From positions 30,407 through 94,406 of the forward strand of contig JARLIQ010000077.1 of NCBI GenBank assembly GCA_031291645.1: 64,000 bases of DNA, written 5' to 3'. The notes beneath the pieces are model-generated. The model did no database searches, was not told the origin of the DNA, and worked only from the letters and a program-made list of their open reading frames with translations. The position numbers and the translations under genes were made by a program. Each line of letters opens with the position of its first letter. The stretch's first letter is position 1. This DNA comes from Caulobacteraceae bacterium. GTDB lineage: Bacteria; Pseudomonadota; Alphaproteobacteria; Caulobacterales; Caulobacteraceae. Below are positions 26,455 through 35,173 of this stretch, one piece after another.

Positions 26455-27387
26455 TCAGGGCCAGGGCGCCAGGAACAGGCCGATCACCCCCACGATCAGG
26501 ACGTTCTTGACCACATAATAGAGGGTGCGGTTGCGCGCCTTCAGGCCCTTGCCCGAGGCGATGATCCCCGACAGGCGGCTGTAAAGGCGGTTGATCGCGC
26601 CCACATGTTCGCCGGCCTCGTTCTGGGTGGCGGTGGCCTTCATCACGTGGTGGATCATCCAATGGTTCAGCGGCGCGATCAGCCCCGCGACGGGACGCTC
26701 GACGTCGCAGAACAGGATCAGCCGCGTGGTGTCGGTCCCGTTGAAGGCCTCGTGCACATAGGTCTCGTCGAACACCATCGCCTGGCCGTCGCGCCAGCTC
26801 TTGCGCACCCCGTCGACCTCGATCCAGCACGCGTCGTCGTTGGGCGTGCGCAGGCCCAGGTGATAGCGCAGGCTTCCGGCGAACGGGTCGCGGTGCTTGC
26901 CCAGCTTGCCACCGGGCGGCAATGTCGCGAACATCGCCCCATGCACCCTGGGAATGGCGTTCAGGATCGCCGTGCTCCTCGGGCACAGGCTCTGCGCCGA
27001 CGGCAGGCTGTTGTCGTACCACTTCAGGTAAAACCGCCTCCAGCCCCGCTTGAAGAAGGTGTGGAAGCCGATGTCGTTGTCGCCGGTCGAGGTGGTGATC
27101 TTGGCTTCGTCGATCAGCCGCAGGCCTTCCTCGCGGAACACCTCCCAGTTGTCGGTGATCACCTTCATTTCTGGGAAGTCGGCCGGGTCCAGGAACGGTC
27201 GGTTCGGCGTGCGGGAAAAGAGGTAGAGCAGCGCGTTGATCGGCGCGGTGAAGGTCGAGTGGTCGGTGATCTGCCGGGCGAACTTCAGCCGCACGCGGCC
27301 GCGGAAGTGGACGTAGCTCGCCGACAACACCAGCAGCAACAGCACCACGCGCGGAGGCTGCAGCAGATAGACCAAGACTGGTTGCAT
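26455..27387 (-). CDS. LpxO-like aspartyl/asparaginyl beta-hydroxylase family protein
   Basis: A ~310-residue Fe(II)/2-oxoglutarate dioxygenase related to LpxO, which hydroxylates a lipid A acyl chain. A membrane segment at each end (YLLQPPRVVLLLLVLSAS and NVLIVGVIGLFLAPW) matches the LpxO layout. Family motifs are FFKRGWRRFYLKWYDNSLPS, the iron ligands in KHRDPFAGSLRYHLGL (HxD) and DETYVHEAFN (second His), and the 2OG-binding Arg in TTRLILFCDVERP. ATG 27387 is preferred over the TTG at 27402. Acting on lipid A is likely but not proven; an aspartyl hydroxylase role is the alternative. Confidence 0.82.
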   Translation of the reverse strand: MQPVLVYLLQPPRVVLLLLVLSASYVHFRGRVRLKFARQITDHSTFTAPINALLYLFSRTPNRPFLDPADFPEMKVITDNWEVFREEGLRLIDEAKITTSTGDNDIGFHTFFKRGWRRFYLKWYDNSLPSAQSLCPRSTAILNAIPRVHGAMFATLPPGGKLGKHRDPFAGSLRYHLGLRTPNDDACWIEVDGVRKSWRDGQAMVFDETYVHEAFNGTDTTRLILFCDVERPVAGLIAPLNHWMIHHVMKATATQNEAGEHVGAINRLYSRLSGIIASGKGLKARNRTLYYVVKNVLIVGVIGLFLAPWP

Positions 27388-27486
27388 CACGTGATCCGCC
27401 AAGGCCGGCTCGCCCCCGCCGCCGGCCGCATCCGAAAATCGAGGCGGACCATAGCGGCTGATCCGCCGCCGTGGAAGGCGCAGGGC

Positions 27487-29652
27487 TCAGGCTGCGTCGA
27501 TGGCGATCGGCCCTGTGCGCTCGTCGCCGCGCGCCGTCCAGCGGCCGATGACGTCCAGCAATTGCGCGGGATTGATCGGCTTGCCCAGGTGGTCGTTCAT
27601 GCCCGCTTCCAGGCAGCGGGCGATCTGGTCCGGCAGCACGTTGGCCGTCATGGCGATGATCGGCGCGTCGGTCAGGCCTTCGGCCCGGATGCGCCGCGTG
27701 GCGGTCAGGCCGTCCATCACCGGCATCTGCACGTCCATCAGGACCAGGTCGTAGGCCGCGTGGCTGACGGCGGCCAGGGCCTCGGCGCCGTCTGCCGCGG
27801 TGTCGATCTCGATGTCGAAGGGCGCCAGCAGGGCCAGGACCAGTTCGCGATTGACGGCGACGTCCTCGACCAGCAGCAGCTTGAGCGGTCGGTCCGGCGC
27901 GGCCGTTCCGACTTCGCCCGGCATGGCCAGGGCGGCCGGCTCGGCGCGGGGCAGTTCGATCTCGAACCAGAAGGTCGAGCCCTGGCCCTCGGCGCTCGCG
28001 ACGCCGATCCGCCCGCCCATCAGCTCGACGAGGCGCTTGGATATGGCCAGACCCAGGCCGGTGCCGCCGAACCGGCGCGAGACCGAGGCGTCGGCCTGGG
28101 CGAAACGGTCGAACACCTGCTCGAGCCGGTCGGCGGGCACGCCCACGCCGGTGTCCTCGACCTCGATGCGCAGGCGCCGGGCCTCGTCGTCGCCGGACAC
28201 CACGGTGCGGACCTCGATCCCGCCCTCGCCGGTGAACTTCAGGGCGTTGGACAGCAGGTTGAGCAGCACCTGGCGGATGCGCCGGCCATCGCCCAGCAGA
28301 GTCTCGTCAGCGCCGAGGCTGGACAGGCGCAGGGACAGTCCCTTGGCCTGCGCCTGGGCTTCGACCATCGCGGCGGCCGAAGCGGCCAGGGCCGCCGGAG
28401 CGAAGGGCTCGGGATCGAGTTCGAACGCGCCCGCGTCGATCTTGGAAAGGTCCAGCACGCCGTTGACCAGGTCGAGCAGGTTGGCGCTCGCCTCGTTGAT
28501 CAGGCCGGCGTAGCGCATATCCTGGCCGCCCAGGGCGGGTGAGGCCTTGAGCAGGCCCGAGAAGCCGATGATGGCGTTCAGCGGCGTGCGCAGTTCGTGG
28601 GTCATGTTGGCCAGGAACTCGGCCTTGGCGGCCGCGGCGGCTTCCGCCCGAAGGCGGGCCTCCACCAGTTCGGACTCCATCGCCTTGCGGGCGTTGACCA
28701 CCCGCGAGACCGAGACCACCTCGTCGGAGCCGTCCGCTCCGGCGCCCGGCGCCAGGGTGAAGCAGGTCTCGGCCCAGCTGATCGCGCCGTCCTTGCGGAT
28801 CACCCGGTAGTCGATGGTGCGCTGGTTGTCCGCGGGCGTCAGCGCGGCGATCGTGTCGATCACGAGCGCGCGGTCCTCGGGGTAGAGATAGGTGTAGCTG
28901 GGCATGCGCATCAGCGCCTCGACGTCATAGCCGAGCGCCTGCTCGATCGAGGGCGAGATGTAGCGCCTCGCGCCGTCGACCCCGGACAGGGCGATGACGT
29001 CGGTCACGTTGTCCGCGAGCAATCGGTAGAGCGCCTCGCTGCGCTGCAGGCGGTCCTGCACCGCGGCGTACCGTCGGCGCGCGGCGATGGTCTGGCTCGC
29101 GCCGCCGGCGATGAACACCACCGCCATCAGCAGGGTCGGCCAGACCAGGGCGATCGGCGCGCCGCGCCAGGGGGTTGGGAACAGGGTGACCACCAGCATC
29201 ACCACCGCCGGCATGGCGCCGCCGACGATGAAGCCCATGGGCGTCTGGTAGGCGAAGGACTGGGCGAAGCTGATGATGCTGAGCCAGATGATCACCCCGC
29301 ACAGCGCGCCCTGAGGCGTGCCCGTGCGCCACAGTAGCCAGCCCATCAGGACCCAGCCGGTGGTCTCTGTCGAGATGTTGACCAGGTGGTTGAGGCGCTG
29401 GCCGACGCTGATCGGCAGGCCCAGGAACTGCGGCCGGGTCGCGAACCAGGCCCAGACCTCGCAGGCCATCAGGATGGCGGTCCAGGCGGCGGCCGCCGGC
29501 CATCCGATCATGAAGTGGGCGATGAAGCCGATGCCCATGGTGATGGGCACGCGCGCCCGCGCCCCGAGGTGGGCGGAGGCGGCCAGTTCGTCCAGTCGTT
29601 CGTCGATCAGCGCGGGCACGCGTCCTGGCCGTGACAATTGCGATGCCGCCAT
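27487..29652 (-). CDS. Hybrid histidine kinase with multi-TM sensor, PAS and receiver
   Basis: A 721-residue hybrid kinase. The N-terminal membrane region (~35-195, about six segments) is like that of the kinase at 1401-3167. A PAS domain spans ~205-325 (YRLLADNVTDVIALSG). HisKA has phospho-His near 355 in EFLANMTHELRTPLNA. HATPase_c has LLNLLSNALKFT, DTGVGVPADRL and GTGLGLAIS. The receiver (~590-705) has LVLMDVQMPVMDG and GKPI. It would transfer phosphate from His to its own Asp and on to an unlinked Hpt. The ligand is unknown; no partner is adjacent. Confidence 0.92.
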   Translation of the reverse strand: MAASQLSRPGRVPALIDERLDELAASAHLGARARVPITMGIGFIAHFMIGWPAAAAWTAILMACEVWAWFATRPQFLGLPISVGQRLNHLVNISTETTGWVLMGWLLWRTGTPQGALCGVIIWLSIISFAQSFAYQTPMGFIVGGAMPAVVMLVVTLFPTPWRGAPIALVWPTLLMAVVFIAGGASQTIAARRRYAAVQDRLQRSEALYRLLADNVTDVIALSGVDGARRYISPSIEQALGYDVEALMRMPSYTYLYPEDRALVIDTIAALTPADNQRTIDYRVIRKDGAISWAETCFTLAPGAGADGSDEVVSVSRVVNARKAMESELVEARLRAEAAAAAKAEFLANMTHELRTPLNAIIGFSGLLKASPALGGQDMRYAGLINEASANLLDLVNGVLDLSKIDAGAFELDPEPFAPAALAASAAAMVEAQAQAKGLSLRLSSLGADETLLGDGRRIRQVLLNLLSNALKFTGEGGIEVRTVVSGDDEARRLRIEVEDTGVGVPADRLEQVFDRFAQADASVSRRFGGTGLGLAISKRLVELMGGRIGVASAEGQGSTFWFEIELPRAEPAALAMPGEVGTAAPDRPLKLLLVEDVAVNRELVLALLAPFDIEIDTAADGAEALAAVSHAAYDLVLMDVQMPVMDGLTATRRIRAEGLTDAPIIAMTANVLPDQIARCLEAGMNDHLGKPINPAQLLDVIGRWTARGDERTGPIAIDAA

Positions 29653-29700
29653 TGCGCCACAGCCGTCTGAAGTCGGCGTTAAAGCCGGCCAGGAGCGATT

Positions 29701-31308
29701 TCAGCCTTCGGCGGCGGCCCGGACGTAGGCGCCGCCATGGGCCGGCAGGTCCAGGCGTGCGCCCGAAAGGCTGGCCGACAGGCCGGTGTCGAGCACCGCG
29801 CCGCCGTCCAGCGCCGGATGGCTGAACGTGGTCGCTTTGGGGGCCAGATTGATGACGCAGAGCACCCGCTCGTCGCCGCGCGTGCGCAGGAGCGCCAGCA
29901 CCGACGGCGGCGCCTCAAGCGTCTCGACCTCGCCGACGCGCAGGGCCGGGTGGGCCTTGCGCAGGGCGATCAGCCGCCGGGTCACGGCCAGGTGGGAGCC
30001 CGGGTCGCACTCCTGGACCGAGGGCGCGAGGCCCGGGTGGGCCGGGTCGATCGGCAGCCAGGTCTGGTTGGCGCGGGTGAAGCCGGCCATCGGCTCGACG
30101 TCGGACCAGGGCATGGGCGTGCGTGCGCCATCGCGGCCGGCGCCGCCGACGTAGGCGCGCATGGCGAACGGGTCCTTCAGCTGTTCGAACGGGACGTGCG
30201 CCTGGGGCAGGCCCAGCTCGTCGCCCTGATAGACGAAGATGGTGCCCCTGAGCGCGAACAGGGCCGCCAGATACCCACTGACCTGGGCCGCCGTCGGGAC
30301 CTCGCCGCCGAAGCGTGTCGGGAAACGCGGCACGTCGTGATTGCCCAGCGACCACGATGGCCAGCCGTAGGCGCCCTTCCAGGCCTCGATCGCAGAGACG
30401 AACAGCGAGGGCGTCGCGTGGCGCGCGTCCAGCAGGTGGAAACTGTAGGCCGTGTGCAGGCGGTCCGGCCCGTCGGTGTATTCCCGCTGGCGCGCCAGCG
30501 GATCGTCGTCGCCGATCTCGCCAACCATCATCTTGTCCGGATAGCGGTCCGTCAGCCTGCGCAGGTCGCCGATGAAGTCCAGGGTCTCCGGCTGCGACTT
30601 GTCGTGGACGTGCCACTGGAACAGGTAGGTGCGCGGCGGCGTGCGCGAGAACTCGGCGTGCGGATTGTCCCGCAGCTGGGCATCGTGGAAATAGTAGTTG
30701 GCGACGTCCAGGCGGAAGCCGTCGACGCCCCGGTCGAGCCAGAAGGCGGCGACCTGCAGCAGCGCCTCGCGCACCTCCGGGTTATGGAAGTTCAGGTCCG
30801 GCTGCTCGGCCAGGAAGTTGTGCAGGTAGTACCGCCGCCGCCGCGGGTGCCAGGTCCACGCCGGTCCGCCGAAATTGCCCTGCCAGTTGTTCGGCGGCGT
30901 GCCGTCCGGCTTGGCTTTGGCCCAGACGTACCAGTCCGCCTTTGGATTGTCGGCCGAGCCGGCGGCTTCCATGAACCAGGGATGTTCGTTCGAGGTGTGC
31001 GAATAGACCTGGTCGATGATCACCTTCAGGCCGAGATCGTGGGCGCGCTTCAGCAGGGCGTCGAAATCCGCCAGGGTCCCGAACGTCGGGTCGACGTCGC
31101 AGTAGTCCGAGACGTCGTAGCCGAAATCCTTCATCGGTGAACGGAAGAAGGGTGAGAGCCAGACACCGTCCACGCCCAGGCTGGCGACGTAGTCCAGCTT
31201 GGCTGTGATCCCCTTCAGGTCCCCGGTCCCGTCGTCGTCTGAGTCGAAAAAGCTGCGCGGATAGATCTGGTAGATCACCGCCCCGCGCCACCACGGCTCA
31301 TCCGTCAT
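29701..31308 (-). CDS. Alpha-glucosidase (glycoside hydrolase family 13)
   Basis: A 535-residue GH13 enzyme, probably cleaving terminal alpha-1,4 or alpha-1,6 glucosides. The oligo-1,6-glucosidase start WWRGAVIYQIYPRSFFDSD is clear. Conserved regions are I (DQVYSH), II with the nucleophile Asp (GFRLDVANYY), III with the acid/base Glu (MVGEIGDDD) and IV (SLGNHDVPR). A C-terminal beta domain follows. No signal peptide is present, so it is cytoplasmic. The start at 31308 has AGGAGG about 7 nt upstream; a frame from 31332 does not. No sugar transporter is nearby. Confidence 0.93.
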   Translation of the reverse strand: MTDEPWWRGAVIYQIYPRSFFDSDDDGTGDLKGITAKLDYVASLGVDGVWLSPFFRSPMKDFGYDVSDYCDVDPTFGTLADFDALLKRAHDLGLKVIIDQVYSHTSNEHPWFMEAAGSADNPKADWYVWAKAKPDGTPPNNWQGNFGGPAWTWHPRRRRYYLHNFLAEQPDLNFHNPEVREALLQVAAFWLDRGVDGFRLDVANYYFHDAQLRDNPHAEFSRTPPRTYLFQWHVHDKSQPETLDFIGDLRRLTDRYPDKMMVGEIGDDDPLARQREYTDGPDRLHTAYSFHLLDARHATPSLFVSAIEAWKGAYGWPSWSLGNHDVPRFPTRFGGEVPTAAQVSGYLAALFALRGTIFVYQGDELGLPQAHVPFEQLKDPFAMRAYVGGAGRDGARTPMPWSDVEPMAGFTRANQTWLPIDPAHPGLAPSVQECDPGSHLAVTRRLIALRKAHPALRVGEVETLEAPPSVLALLRTRGDERVLCVINLAPKATTFSHPALDGGAVLDTGLSASLSGARLDLPAHGGAYVRAAAEG

Positions 31309-31408
31309 CCAGGGCCTCCTCAGGCTCGTCACGTGCCCGCGTCGCGGGGACGAGGTGACTATACCGGCGGCTGTGGCGATGTCGCGGCCGTTCGGCGATT
31401 GACTCTAT

Positions 31409-31424
31409 GTAAGTTTAAACTTAC
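31409..31424. promoter_or_regulatory. Perfect 16-bp palindrome, likely ArsR-family operator
   Basis: GTAAGTTTAAACTTAC is fully self-complementary. It ends 8 bp before the ArsR start codon, and a TTGACT -35-like hexamer lies at 31399-31404. This position would block transcription or initiation, consistent with autorepression by the gene product. Confidence 0.75.
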
Positions 31425-31432
31425 GGTAAGCC

Positions 31433-31753
31433 ATGAGTTACATAGATAAGGCCTTTGCGGCCCTGGCCGATCCGACGCGCAGGCGGGTGATGGAGCGTCT
31501 CGCGTCCGGCCCGAAGGCTGTGGGCGAGATCGCGGCGGGATTCCCAGTCAGCCGGCCGGCCATCTCGCAGCACCTGAAGGTTCTCAGGGAGGCGGGCCTG
31601 GTGGCCGACCGGGCCGAAGGGACCCGCCGGGTCTACAGCATCGACCCCGAGGGCCTTGGGCCGTTGCGCGCGTGGCTGGATCGGTTCTGGGGCGTCGCGC
31701 TGGACGCCTTCCAGGCCGAGGTGGAAGGGGATCGGGAGGAGGACGAGCCATGA
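31433..31753 (+). CDS. ArsR-family winged-helix transcriptional regulator
   Basis: A 106-residue repressor. The winged helix is plain: FAALADPTRRRVMERLASGP, then the recognition helix region VSRPAISQHLKVLREAGLV and the wing EGTRRVYSI. No metal-binding Cys/His set is visible, so it belongs to the non-metal ArsR group usually paired with an AHSA1/SRPBCC gene. Its ATGA overlap with that downstream gene and the palindrome at the promoter support an autoregulated two-gene operon. The inducer is unknown. Confidence 0.92.
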   Translation: MSYIDKAFAALADPTRRRVMERLASGPKAVGEIAAGFPVSRPAISQHLKVLREAGLVADRAEGTRRVYSIDPEGLGPLRAWLDRFWGVALDAFQAEVEGDREEDEP

Positions 31754-32226
31754 GCACGACGACGATCAAACCGGCGCCGGTGCGGCGCACCCTGGTGGTC
31801 AGGGCCAGCCCAGAGCGCGCCTTCGAAGTGTTCACCGCCGGCTTCGGCCGTTGGTGGCCGGCCAGCCACTCGGTCAGCGCCTCGGGCCTCAAGACCGCGG
31901 TGATCGAGCCCCATGCCGGCGGGCGTTGGTACGAGATCGGCCAGGACGGGACCGAGACCCAGTGGGGCAGGGTGCTGACCTGGGAGCCGCCCTCGCGCCT
32001 GGTGCTCGCCTGGCAGATCAGCGCCGAATACCGGTTCGATCCGGACCTCGTCACCGAGGTCGAGGTGCGCTTTACGCCCGAGAGCGCAGGCGCCACCCGC
32101 GTCGATTTCGAACATCGCCACCTCGAGCGGCTGGGCGAGCGCGCCGAGGCGCTGCGCGCGCAGTTCGAGTCCCCGAACGGCTGGGGCATGCTGCTCGGCC
32201 TGTTCGCCAAGGTCGCCGAAGCCTGA
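31750..32226 (+). CDS. SRPBCC (AHSA1-like) domain protein
   Basis: A 158-residue START/Bet v 1-type fold protein. It opens with VRRTLVVRASPERAFEVFTAGFGRWWP, has GLKTAVIEPHAGGRWYEIG in the middle and ends with the long helix NGWGMLLGLFAKVAEA. It forms a hydrophobic cavity in relatives; ligand and function are unknown. ATG 31750 overlaps the ArsR stop (ATGA). ArsR plus SRPBCC pairs are a recurrent bacterial operon, so this protein may bind or act on the ligand to which the regulator responds. Confidence 0.88.
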   Translation: MSTTTIKPAPVRRTLVVRASPERAFEVFTAGFGRWWPASHSVSASGLKTAVIEPHAGGRWYEIGQDGTETQWGRVLTWEPPSRLVLAWQISAEYRFDPDLVTEVEVRFTPESAGATRVDFEHRHLERLGERAEALRAQFESPNGWGMLLGLFAKVAEA

Positions 32227-32260
32227 ACCCGCCAACCCACGCCCAGCCAAGGAGAGGTCC

Positions 32261-32908
32261 ATGACCGAAGTCGTCGTGCACGGCGTTCCCGGCAGTCCCT
32301 ATGTCCGCAGCGTGCTTCTGGCCCTGAACGAAAAGGGCGCGCCGCACCGTCTGGCGCCGATGGGCCTGGGCCAGAACCGCACGCCCGCGCACCTGGCCCG
32401 GCACCCGTTCGGCCGCATCCCGGTGATCGACCACGGGGATTTCCAGCTCTACGAGACCCAGGCGATCATCCGCTACGTCGATGCGGTCTTCCCGGGACCG
32501 TCGCTGCGGCCGGCCGATCCGCTCACCGCCGCCCGCGCGGACCAGATCACCGGCGTCGTCGACTGCTATCTGTTCCCGAAGGTCAGCGCGATCATCGGCT
32601 TCCATCGGCTGATCGCGCCCCGGCTGCTGGGGTGGGCGCCGGACGAGGCGGCGATCGCCGCGGCCGTACCCGACGCGCGCATCACGTTCGAGGCGCTGAA
32701 CCGGCTGATCGGCGACAATCCCTTCATGGTCGGCGAGGCGATTTCGATCGCCGACCTGATGGTCGTTCCCCACATCGACTTCCTGGCCGTCACGCCGGAG
32801 GGCTCCGAACTCCTCGAGGGCACGCCGCTGCTGGCCTGGCTGGAGCGGATGCGCGCCCGACCGAGCCTGGTCGCCACCACGCCCGAAAGGCTTGGAATGG
32901 CGGCCTGA
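32261..32908 (+). CDS. Glutathione S-transferase family protein
   Basis: A 215-residue GST. The thioredoxin-like N-terminal domain has VVHGVPGSPYVRSVLLALNEK and the glutathione-binding PFGRIPVIDHGDFQLYETQAI (cis-Pro and Glu-Thr). An all-helical C-terminal domain has FMVGEAISIADLMVVPH. A strong AGGAGAGG ribosome-binding site precedes the ATG. It lies 34 bp after the SRPBCC gene on the same strand and may belong to the same operon. Substrate class is unknown. Confidence 0.9.
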   Translation: MTEVVVHGVPGSPYVRSVLLALNEKGAPHRLAPMGLGQNRTPAHLARHPFGRIPVIDHGDFQLYETQAIIRYVDAVFPGPSLRPADPLTAARADQITGVVDCYLFPKVSAIIGFHRLIAPRLLGWAPDEAAIAAAVPDARITFEALNRLIGDNPFMVGEAISIADLMVVPHIDFLAVTPEGSELLEGTPLLAWLERMRARPSLVATTPERLGMAA

Positions 32909-32933
32909 CGGGGCCCCTCCAAACCGCGACGGG

Positions 32934-33530
32934 TCAGCCGGCCAGGTGGCCGGACAGCTTGAGTTGCTGGAGCAGCATGATGGTCTTGGCGTCGATGATT
33001 TCGCCTCGCGCGATCATCGCCAGGGCGTCGGCGAAGGGGGTTTCGACCACTTCGATGTCCTCGCCCTCGTGGGGATGGCCGCCGCCGTCCGAGATCCTAT
33101 CGGCGGGCGAGTAGGGCGCGAGGAAGAAGACCACCTGCTCGGTGAGGGCGCCGGGACTCATGAAGGCTTCGAACAGGCGCTCGAGCGGCCCCAGCCGATA
33201 GCCCAGCTCCTCCTCCGCCTCGCGGCGCGCGCAGGTTTCCGCGTCGTCTCCGTCCAGCTTGCCGGCGCAGGCCTCGAGCAGGAAGCCGCTCCGGCCGGCC
33301 AGGTGCGGCGGCAGGCGGAACTGGCGCGCGAGCAGCACCACGCCGCGCGCCGCGTCGTAGGGCAGGACCGCCGCCGCATCGCCCGAGTCGAAGATCAGCC
33401 GGTCCAGAATGTCATGGCCGCCATCGCGGCGACGGTAGTCGAACCTGACGCTCTTGAGCGACGCCCAGCCGTCGTACAGGCTCTCGACGGCCTGGATGTG
33501 GATCGGCGTATCGTCGGTCATCGGCGGCAT
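32934..33530 (-). CDS. nudK: NUDIX hydrolase, NudK (GDP-mannose pyrophosphatase)-like
   Basis: A 198-residue Nudix hydrolase. The Nudix box occurs in the NudK form AGKLDGDDAETCARREAEEE, one residue shorter than the textbook box. It is preceded by RGVVLLARQFRLPPHLAG and followed by LFEAFMSPGALTEQVVFFLA, both typical of the NudK/ADP-sugar pyrophosphatase group. It would hydrolyse GDP-mannose or a related nucleoside diphosphate sugar. It converges with the GST gene. The gene symbol rests on family resemblance, not on a search. Confidence 0.8.
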   Translation of the reverse strand: MPPMTDDTPIHIQAVESLYDGWASLKSVRFDYRRRDGGHDILDRLIFDSGDAAAVLPYDAARGVVLLARQFRLPPHLAGRSGFLLEACAGKLDGDDAETCARREAEEELGYRLGPLERLFEAFMSPGALTEQVVFFLAPYSPADRISDGGGHPHEGEDIEVVETPFADALAMIARGEIIDAKTIMLLQQLKLSGHLAG

Positions 33531-33604
33531 GTCCCCTGCGCGACCGCTGCCTAGTGCGCGCCGGTCGAAAGGGGAAGCCGGTTTCGGGGGGCGCGGGCCG
33601 GACG

Positions 33605-35173
33605 CTAGCCGGGGCCCGTTCCGACGGCAGGCTCGGCCGACTTCGTCCGCCGCGGCGCCAGCGGCAGGCGCACGATGGCGGTCAGGCCGCTTGCGGCCGA
33701 CTTCAGCGTCACGTCCCCGCCGTGCGCCCGGGCGATGGAGCGGGCGACCGCCAGGCCCAGGCCCATCCCGCCGGTCTCGCGGTTGCGCGACGGCTCGGCG
33801 CGATAGAAGGGCTCGAAGACCCGTTCCAGCTCGCGGCTCGGCAGGCCCGGGCCGGCGTCGGCCACCTCGACCACCGCCGCGCCGTCCTCGACCTTCAGCC
33901 GGACATCGGCGCAGCCGCCATATTTGATCGCGTTTTCGATCACGTTGGCGAACAGCCGCTTGAGGGCCAGGTCGTCGGCCTCAACCACTACCGGATCGCC
34001 GGCCCTCAGGTCCGCCCGACCACCGGCGGCCACCGCATCGTCGACCGCCGTCTCTAGCACCGACAGCAGGTCCAGTTCGGTGCGCTCGCGGGTCTGGGTG
34101 GCGTTGCGCATGAAGGCGAGCACGGCGGTGATCATCGCCTCCATCTGATCGAGGTCCGAGCCCACCGAGGCGCGCAATTCGTCCGAGGCTGCCTCCATCT
34201 TGAAGCGGACCCGCGCCAGCGGTGTTCGCAGGTCGTGCGAGATCGCCGAGATCATCGAGGTGCGGTCCTTGATGTAGCGCTGCAGCCGCGTCTGCATGGT
34301 GTTGAAGGCGTGCGCGGCGATCCCGATCTCGGCGGGGCCGCTCAAGGCCAGGGGTGGCGCGTTGGGGTCGCGGCCCAGTCGGTCGGCCGCCAGGGCGAAG
34401 GCGCCGATGGGCGCCACCAGCCGGCGCGCGAAGACATAGCCTACCGGCGCGAGCACGAGGAGACAGGCGAGGAACCAGAGGCCGACGCGCTTCTGCCAGG
34501 TGGTCGGGAAGGGCGCCGGCGCCGGCCGGACCACCGCCCAGTCGCCGGAAGGCTGTTGCAGGGTCGCGGTGAAGTCCCACCATACGTAGCGATGGCTGTC
34601 GCCGAAGGGGTCCAGCCAGCCGCCGTCGCGCCAGGCCCGGCCGGGTGGCGAGTCGCCTGGGCCAGTTCCCTGCCTGGCGGCGCCGCCAGGGTCCGGTCCG
34701 TCAGGCCTGGGCCCCCCCGGTGGCGCGCCCTCCGGGGCGGGGCCGCCGGCGCCGTCGAAGGCCCGCGGCCGGTGCGGCTCGAACGGCGGATCGCGGTGGC
34801 TGATGAACGGCAGGTCCCAGATCGGCGGTCCGGGCGGCGTCTCCTCGAACAGCACGCGTGTTTCCGGGACCCCGAGGAACTGGGCGAGTTCGGCTCGTCC
34901 GCTTTCGTTCTGGTCCGCATGCGCGTGCCCCAGTGAGGGCGCCTCGGCCTGAACCAGACGCTCGAGCGCGCGCCCGTCGCTGGCCCGGACCGTCTGGCCG
35001 TTGAGGGCGGTGGCGATGTCGCTCAGGCGGTAGACCGAGGGGGGAGGCGGGGGCACCAGCAGGGCGATCGCCAGGGTCAGCACCTGGCCGATGGCCACCA
35101 CCGCCATCAGCAGGGCCACGACCTGGGCGGCGATCGGCGTACTCCAGGCCCTCCGCGGCCTTGCTTCCGTCAT
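33605..35173 (-). CDS. EnvZ-type sensor histidine kinase
   Basis: A 522-residue membrane kinase. One N-terminal helix is followed by a ~190-residue periplasmic region rich in Pro and Gly. A second helix (VGLWFLACLLVLAPVGYVFA) and HAMP lead to HisKA with phospho-His in MISAISHDLRTPLARVRF. HATPase_c has FANVIENAIKYGG, DAGPGL and GGMGLGLAVARSIA. Its ATG overlaps the response-regulator stop by 4 nt, so the two are co-translated partners. The periplasmic region has no recognised ligand fold. Confidence 0.93.
   Translation of the reverse strand: MTEARPRRAWSTPIAAQVVALLMAVVAIGQVLTLAIALLVPPPPPSVYRLSDIATALNGQTVRASDGRALERLVQAEAPSLGHAHADQNESGRAELAQFLGVPETRVLFEETPPGPPIWDLPFISHRDPPFEPHRPRAFDGAGGPAPEGAPPGGPRPDGPDPGGAARQGTGPGDSPPGRAWRDGGWLDPFGDSHRYVWWDFTATLQQPSGDWAVVRPAPAPFPTTWQKRVGLWFLACLLVLAPVGYVFARRLVAPIGAFALAADRLGRDPNAPPLALSGPAEIGIAAHAFNTMQTRLQRYIKDRTSMISAISHDLRTPLARVRFKMEAASDELRASVGSDLDQMEAMITAVLAFMRNATQTRERTELDLLSVLETAVDDAVAAGGRADLRAGDPVVVEADDLALKRLFANVIENAIKYGGCADVRLKVEDGAAVVEVADAGPGLPSRELERVFEPFYRAEPSRNRETGGMGLGLAVARSIARAHGGDVTLKSAASGLTAIVRLPLAPRRTKSAEPAVGTGPG

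Noticed and set aside
26395..28542. A 715-codon plus-strand frame antisense to the LpxO-like gene and the hybrid kinase
   Set aside because: No motif and low-information composition; the minus-strand genes have full domain signatures.
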